DNA of 64,000 nt from JBFHRE01 sp041746105 (GTDB taxonomy: Bacteria > Actinomycetota > Acidimicrobiia > Spongiisociales > ZC4RG35). The notes under the pieces are model-generated. The model searched no databases. It had not been told where the DNA came from and worked only from the letters and a program-made list of their open reading frames with translations. Positions 42,363 to 51,140 of the stretch are shown in pieces; position 1 is the first letter of the stretch, and every line of letters starts with the position of its first letter. The DNA is taken from the NCBI GenBank assembly GCA_041746105.1, contig JBGTHP010000026.1, positions 62,001-126,000 of the forward strand, in the 5' to 3' direction. The position numbers and the translations under genes were made by a program.

Positions 42363-43999
42363 CCGATCGGCTCGACGCGGTCGCGGATTCGACCGATCCT
42401 GTTGACGTCGTGATCGTCGGGGCGGGCGTGTCAGGCGGGGTGGTTGGGAGGCGACTTGCGGAGGCAGGTCTGACAGTCGTGTGCCTCGAGCAGGGTCGAT
42501 GGCACGATGCATCCGAATTCCCGGGCAGGCTTCCGGAATGGGAACTCGTCATGAGAAAACAGTGGTCGCCCAATCCCAACGTACGTCGCCTGCCTGAGGA
42601 CTACCCGATCGATTCGACGGACTCCGACATCGAGCCGCTGATGTACAACGCCGTAGGCGGGAGCACGATTCTCTATGCGGCAGACTGGTCGCGTTTGGTC
42701 CCATCTGACTTCCGGACGGCGTCGCTCGACGGGGTCGGTGATGACTGGCCCCTCACTTACGGCGATCTCGAGCACTACTACGAGCGAACCGATTCCGAGA
42801 TCGGCGTGTCGGGGCTCGGTGGCAATCCCGCTTACCCGCCGGGGGCCGATTGCCCGCTTCCGCCGTTGCCTATCGGGGCGAGCGGCATGACCGTCGCGCG
42901 CGCTCACACTCGGCTCGGCTGGCACTGGTGGCCCGGAACGAACGCCATTCTCTCGGCTGCCTACGACGGACGCCGACCCTGTGTGCAATGGGGGGCTTGC
43001 ATGCAGGGATGTCCCGAGGGAGCCAAGGCGTCGGCAGATCTCACTCACTGGCCAGCAGCGATGGCCCACGGAACCCGCGTGATGGCCGGCGTTCGCGCCA
43101 CCCGAGTCGTGTTGGGTCCCGACGGTCGAGCCTCCGGGGTTGAATGGACGGACGCGAACGGGAATCAAGGATTTCAGCGGGGACGGGCGGTCGTCCTCGC
43201 AGCCAATGCGATCGGGAGTGCCCGTTTGCTGCTTCTCTCGGCTCAGAAAGGTCATGCCGACGGCTTGGCCAATTCAAGTGGGTTGGTAGGGCGCCGTCTG
43301 ATGATGCATCCGTTCGCCGTGGTCACCGGGATCTTCGATGACTCGTTCGAGACCTGGAAAGGGCATGTGGGCTGTCGTATCAGCTCGATGCAGTTCTATG
43401 AGACCGACGAGTCTCGCGGGTTCGTACGGGGGGCGAAGTGGAGCATGGCTCCGAGTACCGGTGGCCCCATCAACGCAGCAATGCCTGCCCGCGCCGGGGA
43501 GGCCTCCTGGGGTGAGGACCACCACGACCGAGTGAGGAGCCGCTTTGGTCATGCCCTGAGTTGGGGGATATTCGGAGAGGATCTGCCCGATATCTCCAAC
43601 CGAGTCCAGCTCCATCCAGACCTGAGGGATTCGATGGGATTGCCTGCACCGAAGGTCACATATCACGTGAGTGCGAACACCAGGCGACTGCTCGAATTCC
43701 ATGCCGCCCGTGCGGCCGAGTCGCTTCTCGAAGCAGGGGCCCACACCATCGAGGCCAGCCAGTTGCTGCGCGAGTCGGGCTGGCACATCATGGGTACCGC
43801 CCGAATGGGAGTCGACCCGTCCGAATCGGTCGTCGACCCGTGGGGTCGGACCCATGATGTCGACAACCTGTTCATTGTGGACGGCAGTATCTTTGTCACC
43901 TCTGGCGGGGTGAACCCCACGAGCACGATTGCTGCTCTTGCTCTGCGTTGCGCCGACGCAATTCTCGATCGGCCCGGTCGGGGGAGAGGAGCTTCATGA
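42359..43999 (+). CDS. GMC-family oxidoreductase, gluconate-2-dehydrogenase type
   Basis: 546 residues. N-terminal FAD Rossmann motif VDVVIVGAGVSGGVVGRRLAEAGLTVVCLEQG, a cysteine cluster CVQWGACMQGCPEGAK typical of the large subunit of membrane-linked sugar/gluconate dehydrogenases, and the C-terminal active-site region SGWHIMGTARMG...VDGSIFVTSGGVNPTSTIAALALR. It oxidises an alcohol group of a polyol, sugar acid or similar. The small subunit gene overlaps its stop. No cytochrome c subunit is found nearby. Confidence 0.92.
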   Translation: MTDRLDAVADSTDPVDVVIVGAGVSGGVVGRRLAEAGLTVVCLEQGRWHDASEFPGRLPEWELVMRKQWSPNPNVRRLPEDYPIDSTDSDIEPLMYNAVGGSTILYAADWSRLVPSDFRTASLDGVGDDWPLTYGDLEHYYERTDSEIGVSGLGGNPAYPPGADCPLPPLPIGASGMTVARAHTRLGWHWWPGTNAILSAAYDGRRPCVQWGACMQGCPEGAKASADLTHWPAAMAHGTRVMAGVRATRVVLGPDGRASGVEWTDANGNQGFQRGRAVVLAANAIGSARLLLLSAQKGHADGLANSSGLVGRRLMMHPFAVVTGIFDDSFETWKGHVGCRISSMQFYETDESRGFVRGAKWSMAPSTGGPINAAMPARAGEASWGEDHHDRVRSRFGHALSWGIFGEDLPDISNRVQLHPDLRDSMGLPAPKVTYHVSANTRRLLEFHAARAAESLLEAGAHTIEASQLLRESGWHIMGTARMGVDPSESVVDPWGRTHDVDNLFIVDGSIFVTSGGVNPTSTIAALALRCADAILDRPGRGRGAS

Positions 44000-44454
44000 G
44001 CGCTGGGTCCTGGGACGGGTCCTCCGAAACGGACATCCTCTCCGCGAGTCTGCGGGCCCGCCTGATCGAGCTTGCGGACCAACTGATCCCGGCCAATCAC
44101 CAGATGCCGGCCGCATCTGAGGCCGGTGTGGCCGACGTCCAACTGACGGTCGTGCTCGAAGCGCGTCCCGACCTTGTCGATCCACTTCGCCGCGTGCTCT
44201 CCTTGGCGGGCGGAGAGCTGCCGGCTCTCGAGTTTCTCAATGCACTCCAATCCTCAGATCCCGAGGGCCATGAGGCGCTCGTGCTGGCGCTGGTGGGTGG
44301 CTATTACACGAGTCCTCGAGTTGTGCAGCTGCTCGGGTATCCGGGCCAAAACGCTGCTGTCGTCACCCCCGACATCTATCCGCCATACGTCGAGGAGGGC
44401 CTCCTCGAGTCCTTGATGGAACGTGGCTCGCTGTTTCGTCAGGCTTCCGACTGA
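43996..44454 (+). CDS. Gluconate 2-dehydrogenase subunit 3-like protein
   Basis: 152 residues. The pattern RLIELADQLIPANHQMPAASEAGVADVQL, then EGHEALVLALVGGYYTSPRVVQLLGYPGQ matches subunit 3 of gluconate/fructose dehydrogenases. In other bacteria this small subunit carries a Tat signal that exports the complex; no twin-arginine signal is present here, so this complex may stay in the cytoplasm. ATG overlaps the GMC stop by four bases. Confidence 0.85.
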   Translation: MSAGSWDGSSETDILSASLRARLIELADQLIPANHQMPAASEAGVADVQLTVVLEARPDLVDPLRRVLSLAGGELPALEFLNALQSSDPEGHEALVLALVGGYYTSPRVVQLLGYPGQNAAVVTPDIYPPYVEEGLLESLMERGSLFRQASD

Positions 44455-44557
44455 GCTCCATCACGCCAATTGGTGTCCTGGTCGGGCCAGGCGGGGTCGA
44501 AAAAAATGTTATAGGATCTAGGAATCCTTCATTGACGTAGATCGAACGGAGTGGCTG

Positions 44558-46039
44558 ATGGTCCCCAATGATGAGTTCGCCTACATGACTGCCACTGAGC
44601 TGGCGGCCCAAATCCGCAGGCGGGAGTTGTCACCCGTCGAGCTAATCGATGCCACCATCGATCGGATCGAAAAACGGAATCCCAGTATCAACGCTTTCAT
44701 CTTTGAAGGTTTTGCGGATGCGCGCGCCCAGGCGAGGCAGGCCGAGCAGGATGTGGTCTCAGGGGCACCGCTCGGCCGCTTGCACGGCGTTCCCACAGCG
44801 ATCAAGGATCTGTTTGACTTCAAGCCGGGATGGCCCACCACTTTTGGTGGTGTTCGGGCGCTCCAGGGCTTCATAGCCGACTTCTCGTGTGTTTTTGCCG
44901 AGCGCATCGAGCGCGCCGGGGCCATCATCGTCGGAAAGACGAACAGCCCTGTGATGGGCTTCCGCGGCACATGCGACAACCCCCTCTTCGGACCCAGTCG
45001 CAACCCGTTCGATACGTCCAAGAACACCGGCGGCTCCTCGGGAGGGAGTGCCGCAGCCGTTGCTGACGGGCTCGTTCCGCTGGCCGAAGGGACGGACGGC
45101 GGTGGCTCTATCCGAATTCCGGCTGCCTGGTGCGGTCTCTACGGCTACAAGGCGTCCTTCGGACGGATCCCGTGCGTCATCCGTCCCAATGCGTTCGGCA
45201 ACACCATGCCTTTCATCTACGAAGGGCCTCTGTCGCGCAACGTGGATGACGCTGCCCTCGCCCTGACCGTGCTCTCCGGATACGACCCGCGCGACCCGTT
45301 CAGTCTGAACGAGGACCGCGATTTCACGGGTTCGGTTCGCTCTTCGATTGCCGGGATGCGGATCGCGTACAGCCCTGACTTCGGTGTGTTTCCGGTCGAA
45401 CGCGCTGTTGCAGATTCGGTGGCGAAAGCGGTGAGGGTGTTTGAAGATGCTGGAGCTCACGTCGAGGAGGTGGAGATCGAGCTCCCGTTCGACCAGCGGG
45501 AGCTCAGCGACTTGTGGTGTCGCCAAATCATGTTGGTGAATCTCGGGACCTTCGAGAACTTCAAGAACTTCGGAATCGATTTGCTGGCCGATCACCGCGA
45601 TGACTTCCCTCTCGAGTATCTGCGTTGGATCGACCACGCCTACACCATGGGCGCGGTCGAAATCAATCGGGACTACAACATGAGGACCACTGTGTTCGAC
45701 GCCATCCAAACCGTGTTCGATCGACACGATCTCCTCGTGACGCCGACCCTTGCCTCCATGCCGGTCCCGAACGCCCACGACGGAAACACGGTCGGGCCTT
45801 CGGAAGTTGAAGGTGTCGAGGTCGATGAACTCATCGGATGGTGCATGACCTATTTCACCAATTTCTCTGGGCATCCGTCGGCGTCGATTCCGGCCGGACT
45901 GGTGGATGGGTTGCCAGTTGGTATGCAGATCATCGGACGCCGTTATGCCGACGACGATGTTCTCGCCGCAAGCGCCGCCTTCGAGCGGATGAGGCCATGG
46001 CAGGACATCTACCGTCATTGCATGAACCGTGAGCTCTGA
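44558..46039 (+). CDS. Amidase signature-family enzyme
   Basis: 493 residues. The Ser-cisSer-Lys triad is visible: K83 (TAIKDLF), the cis-Ser in GGSSGGSAAAVADG (residues 158-171) and nucleophile S184 in GTDGGGSIR. The family hydrolyses carboxamides and N-acyl amines; GatA is excluded because no gatB/C are nearby. A 103-base gap upstream holds an A-rich stretch with TATAGG (about 44510) and CCAATTGG (44467-44474), possible promoter and operator. The gene is the first of a short unit with the next cistron. Confidence 0.93.
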   Translation: MVPNDEFAYMTATELAAQIRRRELSPVELIDATIDRIEKRNPSINAFIFEGFADARAQARQAEQDVVSGAPLGRLHGVPTAIKDLFDFKPGWPTTFGGVRALQGFIADFSCVFAERIERAGAIIVGKTNSPVMGFRGTCDNPLFGPSRNPFDTSKNTGGSSGGSAAAVADGLVPLAEGTDGGGSIRIPAAWCGLYGYKASFGRIPCVIRPNAFGNTMPFIYEGPLSRNVDDAALALTVLSGYDPRDPFSLNEDRDFTGSVRSSIAGMRIAYSPDFGVFPVERAVADSVAKAVRVFEDAGAHVEEVEIELPFDQRELSDLWCRQIMLVNLGTFENFKNFGIDLLADHRDDFPLEYLRWIDHAYTMGAVEINRDYNMRTTVFDAIQTVFDRHDLLVTPTLASMPVPNAHDGNTVGPSEVEGVEVDELIGWCMTYFTNFSGHPSASIPAGLVDGLPVGMQIIGRRYADDDVLAASAAFERMRPWQDIYRHCMNREL

Positions 46040-46052
46040 GGTGGCTCCTGTC

Positions 46053-47276
46053 ATGCGAGCATCGGTCTTCGCCTTTGCCACGGATCTGCACGACGAGGGG
46101 ACCGGGACCGTACTCGACACCCTCGGCGAGCGGGGCGGGCTCGACGGAATCACGGTTGCCGCGTCCTATCACCACGGCCGGGACATCTTCCCCCACAACC
46201 CGGTGCGCAAAGTGCGATTCCTGGATGGAGGGGCGGTTTTCTTCAGACCGGACGCCGCTGCTTTCACGGGTCGCATTCAGCCCAACGTTTCCGGCCTCGC
46301 CCAGGAACACGACGTCTTCGCCGAGGCACGCGAGCAGACCGAGAACCGCTCGATGGAATTCCACGCCTGGACGGTTTTTCTGCACAACACGACGTTGGGT
46401 ACCCGCTACCCGGACTGCGCCGTCCGAAATGCCTTCGACGACCCCTACCTCACTGAGTTGTGTCCGGCGAATCCGGAGGTCCGTCGGTATGCGGTCGCAC
46501 TCGCCGCCGATTTGATGCGGTACCGCGTCGACGGGGTGTTGGCGGAGTCGCTTCACTACCACCCGTTGGAGCACGGATTCCATCACGAGCGGTATTTTGT
46601 CGACTTCGGACCTACGGCCCGGTTCCTCCTCGGTTTGTGCTTCTGCGAGCACTGCCTCAACCGGGCCAAAGAGCGAGGAATAGAGGCCGACGGCATCAAG
46701 GCGAGCGCTCGCGAGCAGATCCAGCAGGCGTTTGATGTGGCACCACACGACGCGGGCGAAACGGACGTTTCCGAAGATGCCCTCCGGAGCCTGTTCGGTG
46801 GTGCCTTGGGCGACTATCTCGACATGCGAGCCGACGCAGTTTCGACTCTGGCAGGTGACGTCGCGGAGGCCGTCGACGCCCAGGGAGGACGTTTCACCTT
46901 CATGGATCTGTCGGGTGCCGTGAAGGGTTATGCGACCGGACGGCCCCAAGGTGCCCCGGCGCCGACGATCGCGTGGCGGTTGGGCGTGGACATTGCCCGG
47001 TTGGCCGAGGCCTGTCATGCCATTCAGGCAATTGGCTACGCCTACGACCCCGACCGGCTTCAGCTCGACCTGGCTGCCTACCTCGACCTCATCGACCAAA
47101 ACGCCGATTTCTCTGTGGCGTTGCGTCCGATGGATCCCGATTGTGATTCGTCCGAGAATCTTGCCGCCAAGCTCGGGATGTGCCGGAACCTGGGGTTGAC
47201 GCGGGCCGACTTCTACCACTACGGGTTCATGCGCCTGTCGACGTTGGATCGCATTCACACTGCGTTGGCCGGCTGA
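46053..47276 (+). CDS. Conserved hypothetical protein, possibly TIM-barrel
   Basis: 407 residues from ATG 46053 (GAGG 12 bases upstream); GTG 46029 inside the amidase gene is an alternative. I do not recognise a named family. Visible features: alternating strands and helices of barrel type (GGLDGITVAASYHHGRDIFPHNP, VDGVLAESLHYHPLEHGFHHERYF), a cysteine pair motif CFCEHCLNRAKERG like the zinc/structural CxxC seen in glycosidase-like barrels, and a late LRPMDPDC. Many His/Asp/Glu clusters suggest a metal-dependent or glycosidase-like enzyme. It ends 22 bases inside the convergent deacylase gene. Confidence 0.7.
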   Translation: MRASVFAFATDLHDEGTGTVLDTLGERGGLDGITVAASYHHGRDIFPHNPVRKVRFLDGGAVFFRPDAAAFTGRIQPNVSGLAQEHDVFAEAREQTENRSMEFHAWTVFLHNTTLGTRYPDCAVRNAFDDPYLTELCPANPEVRRYAVALAADLMRYRVDGVLAESLHYHPLEHGFHHERYFVDFGPTARFLLGLCFCEHCLNRAKERGIEADGIKASAREQIQQAFDVAPHDAGETDVSEDALRSLFGGALGDYLDMRADAVSTLAGDVAEAVDAQGGRFTFMDLSGAVKGYATGRPQGAPAPTIAWRLGVDIARLAEACHAIQAIGYAYDPDRLQLDLAAYLDLIDQNADFSVALRPMDPDCDSSENLAAKLGMCRNLGLTRADFYHYGFMRLSTLDRIHTALAG

Positions 47277-48865
47277 GATCCGCGGCGCCGCAGCGCCCGC
47301 CCCGGAAGTCTGCCGGTGTGCCTGCCACCATCGACGACGAATACACCGTTGACCATTACGAACGGAATCCCGTCAGGTGTTTGGCGGGGGTCCTCATATG
47401 TGCTGCGATCCACCACGTTGTCCTGGTCGAAGCACACCAGATCCGCGACCATGCCTGGTCTCACGAGTCCTCGGTCGGCGAACCCGAGTCGCATGGCCGG
47501 AAGCGACGTCATCTTCCGAACCGCCTGCTCGATCGAGATGACTCCCAGTTCGCGGGCATAGTGGCCGAGATAGCGCGGAAAGGTGCCCCATGCCCGCGGA
47601 TGAGGGCGTTCGCCGACGAGGATCCCGTCGCTGCCGGCCATATGGGCGACGTGCGTCATGATCTCGCGGACGTTCTCCTCGTTGCCGATGTGTTCGATGC
47701 ATGATGTCCCGAGAGCCTCGTCGATGAGTAATTCGCACAGGAAGTCGATTGGGCGACGTCCCGCGGCCGACGCCGCTGCGGCCAAGTCGACGCCTACCAG
47801 GCGCGTGTTGTGTTGCCTCGAAGTACCGCTGATCACGATGCTCCCCCACTCGATCGGTACGCCCTGGAAGCCGTCGGATCCGGTTTCTTCGAGTTCGACC
47901 CGCAATCGCTCGCGCAGATCCGGGTCCTGGAGCCGTGCCAAAGTGGCGTCCTGGCCACCCGCCTGGCTCCAGCTCGGCAGCACCGCGTGAAGATAGGTGG
48001 AGCCGGCCAGATATGGGTAGGTATCCAATGTGACCTCTACCCCGTCCGCTCTGGCGGTGTCGATCATCTCGAGGAGTTCCCCGGCCCGGCCCCGATTGAC
48101 CTCGAATCCGAGATGGGCATGTGCGAAATGGAGGGGGGCGCCTGACCGGCGTGCTACTTCGATGCAGGCGGCATATGCCTCGAGCGCGTGGCTCCCGTAG
48201 TTTCGGTGATGGGGACTGTAATAGCCGCCATGATCAGTGAGCACACGGCACAGAGCGACGAGTTCGTCGTCATCGGCGAACATTGCCGGCGTATACGTGA
48301 GCCCGGCCGACATGCCCACCGCGCCTTCTTCGAGTCCCGTGGCAAGCAACATCCGCATTTGGTCGAGTTCGGACTCGGAACAGGGACGATCGGCCTGCCC
48401 CATGGCCATCATTCGAACAGTTCCGTGGGGTACCAGGTAGGCGGCATTGACGGCGATTCCTTCGTCCAGTCGGTCGAGGTACTGCCCGACCGAGCGCCAG
48501 TTCCAGTCGAAGTCGTCAGGGTCCCCGTTCCATCCCCGCAGCTGGCGGCGCATCTCGCCCAGCACTTCGTCGTTCACCGGGGCATAGCTCAGGCCATCCT
48601 GGCCGAGAACGTCGAGCGTGACGCCTTGGTGCACTTTTCCCTCGTGGGCGCGGTTGGTGAGGATCTGGAGATCCGAATGGGAGTGCATGTCGATGAATCC
48701 AGGTGCGACCGTCAAACCGGACACATCGACCGTTCGGGCGGAGGTGGTTGTGCTCAGGCGGCCGACTTCGGTGATCCGGTCACCCATGATCGCAACGTCG
48801 GCACGAAACCCCGGATTGCCGGCGCCGTCGAGAACAACACCTCCTCGTAACACGATGTCGGGCAT
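47255..48865 (-). CDS. N-acyl-D-amino-acid deacylase (D-aminoacylase family)
   Basis: 536 residues, amidohydrolase superfamily. Metal site H-x-H in PGFIDMHSHSDLQIL, further ligands in LHFAHAHLGFE and CIEHIGNEENV, and the C-terminal SLPAMRLGFADRGLVRPGMVADLVCFD with the DPRQTPDGIPFVMVNGVFVVDGGRHTGRLPGR tail typical of D-aminoacylases. These remove N-acyl groups from D-amino acids. ATG 48865; starts two bases after the SDR stop, so the two are an operon read leftwards. Confidence 0.92.
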   Translation of the reverse strand: MPDIVLRGGVVLDGAGNPGFRADVAIMGDRITEVGRLSTTTSARTVDVSGLTVAPGFIDMHSHSDLQILTNRAHEGKVHQGVTLDVLGQDGLSYAPVNDEVLGEMRRQLRGWNGDPDDFDWNWRSVGQYLDRLDEGIAVNAAYLVPHGTVRMMAMGQADRPCSESELDQMRMLLATGLEEGAVGMSAGLTYTPAMFADDDELVALCRVLTDHGGYYSPHHRNYGSHALEAYAACIEVARRSGAPLHFAHAHLGFEVNRGRAGELLEMIDTARADGVEVTLDTYPYLAGSTYLHAVLPSWSQAGGQDATLARLQDPDLRERLRVELEETGSDGFQGVPIEWGSIVISGTSRQHNTRLVGVDLAAAASAAGRRPIDFLCELLIDEALGTSCIEHIGNEENVREIMTHVAHMAGSDGILVGERPHPRAWGTFPRYLGHYARELGVISIEQAVRKMTSLPAMRLGFADRGLVRPGMVADLVCFDQDNVVDRSTYEDPRQTPDGIPFVMVNGVFVVDGGRHTGRLPGRALRRRGSQPANAV

Positions 48866-48867
48866 TG

Positions 48868-49665
48868 TCAATCGTCCTCGCCGGCCATTGCGAGCAGTTC
48901 GCGGGTCATGACCTCGTTGCCTGCGAGCAGACCGCCGTCTACACGGAGTACCGTTCCCGAGATCCAACTTGCGTCGTCCGAAGCTAGAAAGAGGGCAGCT
49001 TTCGCCACGTCCTCTGGCTCCCCTACCCGTCCGAGCGGGTACCACTTCACGAGGCGCTCGAACACCCGTGGGTCGCGGTCCACCCGCTCCTGCCAGATGG
49101 GGGTCCGAATGGTTCCAGGCGCGATGGCGTTGGCGCGGATACCGTGGCGTCCGTATCTCATCGCTACTCCTTGGGTGAAGTTGATGACGCCGGCCTTGGC
49201 TGCGCTGTAGGCCTCGTTGCCGAGCGCTGCCATCCCGTTCACCGATGCAATGTTGACGATCACCCCATGCCGTTGCTCGATCATGTGAGGGAGGACCGCA
49301 CGCGTACAGAGAAAGGTCCCGTTCAGAACGACGGCGATGTCGCGCTCCCACACGGCGGGCTCGGTCAGCAAGACGTCGTCTCCGTCGGCGATGGCGGCGT
49401 TGTTGATCAAGACATCGACCGCGCCAAATTTTTGCAGGGCCGCGTCAACGACCTGCTCGGCGCCCTCGGATGTGCTGATGTCGGCACAGAGGGCCCGAGC
49501 TCGTCCGTCGAGTGCGTCGATCTTTCCGGCCGTCTCGTTGGCCGCGTCTTCGTTCCAATCGGCGACGACGACCGCGGCCCCCTCGGCTGCAAACATCCGA
49601 GAGATGACGGCGCCAATCCCGGATCCGCCTCCGGTCACGATCGCGACTTTGTTGCTGAAGCGCAT
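48868..49665 (-). CDS. SDR-family oxidoreductase
   Basis: 265 residues, classical SDR. TGGGSGIG cofactor loop, NNAA, catalytic Ser in VNIASVNG and Y-x-x-x-K in AYSAAKAG, closing SGTVLRVDGG. Asp/Trp at the end of strand 2 (VVVADWNE) suggests NAD over NADP. Substrate probably a hydroxy or polyol intermediate of the island. ATG 49665; a TGTG-TAT-CACA inverted repeat at 49696-49706 lies 31 bases upstream. Confidence 0.92.
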   Translation of the reverse strand: MRFSNKVAIVTGGGSGIGAVISRMFAAEGAAVVVADWNEDAANETAGKIDALDGRARALCADISTSEGAEQVVDAALQKFGAVDVLINNAAIADGDDVLLTEPAVWERDIAVVLNGTFLCTRAVLPHMIEQRHGVIVNIASVNGMAALGNEAYSAAKAGVINFTQGVAMRYGRHGIRANAIAPGTIRTPIWQERVDRDPRVFERLVKWYPLGRVGEPEDVAKAALFLASDDASWISGTVLRVDGGLLAGNEVMTRELLAMAGEDD

Positions 49666-50063
49666 TGATCCTCCGCTATTCGTCCGACAGGTCGTTGTGT
49701 ATCACAGCCGAAACCTCGCTGCGCCTCTGCTCATGATTATGCGGCCGGAGTTCGAAAAGTAGAAAGGTGGCCGACGATGTAGCCCGCCACTCCCATCCGC
49801 CCTGCCGCGTCGATCGGAGCGGCGATGTGCGACAGACTTGTGCTCGCCGCGCCTGCGGTGACCGGAGGGCGGCGGCGATCCGTCGGCGTCCGGCGCTGAG
49901 CTCGCGATCATCGGCGGTATCGCCCTCGGAACCGCTCCATTCTCGCTCCTGTCCTGTCGGTGAACCTGCGCTGGTGCGAAGTAGAAAGGCCGTTGACAGC
50001 CCATGCAGTACTTTATATCATCTGCCCCGTTGAAGGTGGTCGACGAGCGAGGAGCGGTTCGCT
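49666..50063. promoter_or_regulatory. 398-base divergent control region with a strong promoter
   Basis: No gene is supported here. On the plus strand TTGACA (49993-49998), a 17-base spacer and TATCAT (50016-50021) form a near-consensus sigma-70 type promoter for the Gfo/Idh-transporter operon. AGTAGAAAGG occurs twice (near 49758 and 49980), the second copy just upstream of the -35, a possible activator or repressor site. A TGTG-TAT-CACA repeat at 49696-49706 sits in front of the SDR gene. The rest is featureless. Confidence 0.65.
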
Positions 50064-51086
50064 ATGGCAGACACGTACGGGGTGGCGATCATCGGTGCCG
50101 GTTGGGTTGCCGGCGAGTACGTCAAGGCGTTTCGAAGTCATCCTCAGACCAACCTCGTAGGCATCTTCAACCGCACGCCCGGCAAGGCAACCGCCCTTCT
50201 CGACTCGCATGGGGTCTCGGCCCAGGAGTACGCCACCATTGACGAACTCTTCGATGATGACCGGATTCAGATCATCGTGTCCTGCACGCCGCCTGATGCT
50301 CGACCGGAGCACATTGTGCGCGCCGCTCAAACGGGTCGGCACGTCGTCATCGAAAAGCCGGTCTCCCTCACCCCGGAAGGCGTTCAGCAGATCCGCGACG
50401 CAATCACCAAGAGCGGTGTCAAGTCGGTCACGTCATTCGTTTTGCGTTGGAACCCGCAGCTCGAGACGATCCGGCGTCTCGTCGACGATGGTGTGATCGG
50501 GGACCTGGTCTATGCCGAGGCCGACTACTGGCACCCGATCAGCAAGGCGTATCCGTGTTATGACTGGATAGTGAGCAAGGAGATCGGTGGGAGTGCCAAC
50601 GTCGCGGCCGGGTGCCACGCCGTCGATTCTCTCAGGTGGCTCGGAGGCGAGGTCGTGGAGGTATCCGCGTTCTCGAGCGCGGCCAAGAGGAACCTCGATT
50701 ACGGCTACGACCCCAACGTCGTGGCGTCCGTCAAATTCGCGAACGGCGCGGTGGGGAAGCTGTCCACGATCCTCGACGGCGACACGCCCTACATCTTCAA
50801 CACCAGGTTCTTTGGCACCGAAGGCTCTATCCAGAACAACGAGGTGTTCTCTTCGAAGCGTTATCCGGGCTCCACCGGCTACTGGCAATTCCCGACGATC
50901 AAGCCCGACAGCGGCGATGTCACGCACCATCCATTTGTTCCGGAAATTGCCCATTTCGTCGAATGCATCGACAACGACGTGGAGTCGCACGCATCGATTC
51001 ACGATTCCTACAAGACCATGGCGATCTGTTTTGCCATTGACGAATCAGCGGCGCAGGGCGGTGTGCCGGTCAAGGTGGATATTTGA
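50064..51086 (+). CDS. Gfo/Idh/MocA-family oxidoreductase
   Basis: 340 residues. N-terminal Rossmann motif GVAIIGAGWVAGEYVKAF, then VSCTPPDARPEHIVRAAQTGRHVVIEKPVSL with the family E-K-P. The C-terminal substrate domain includes GGSANVAAGCHAVDSLRWLGG, with the G-x3-D-x3-H-like H-A-V-D-S-L. Typical substrates are sugars, inositols or sugar amines. ATG at 50064, first cistron after the strong promoter, 54 bases before the binding-protein gene. Confidence 0.93.
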   Translation: MADTYGVAIIGAGWVAGEYVKAFRSHPQTNLVGIFNRTPGKATALLDSHGVSAQEYATIDELFDDDRIQIIVSCTPPDARPEHIVRAAQTGRHVVIEKPVSLTPEGVQQIRDAITKSGVKSVTSFVLRWNPQLETIRRLVDDGVIGDLVYAEADYWHPISKAYPCYDWIVSKEIGGSANVAAGCHAVDSLRWLGGEVVEVSAFSSAAKRNLDYGYDPNVVASVKFANGAVGKLSTILDGDTPYIFNTRFFGTEGSIQNNEVFSSKRYPGSTGYWQFPTIKPDSGDVTHHPFVPEIAHFVECIDNDVESHASIHDSYKTMAICFAIDESAAQGGVPVKVDI

Positions 51087-51140
51087 CGCGCGAACCGGAG
51101 TGATCAGTCTGCTGGCGTAACCAACAATGAGGAGGAGCAA

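Noticed and set aside
44513..44528. AGGAT-CTAGGA-ATCCT inverted repeat before the amidase gene
   Set aside because: Arms of only five bases; such repeats are frequent by chance, so it is not called as an operator.
49702..50004. 100-codon minus-strand frame in the divergent control region
   Set aside because: Arg/Ser-rich, no ribosome site, and it lies across a strong promoter; the apparent internal repeat only reflects the duplicated AGTAGAAAGG word.
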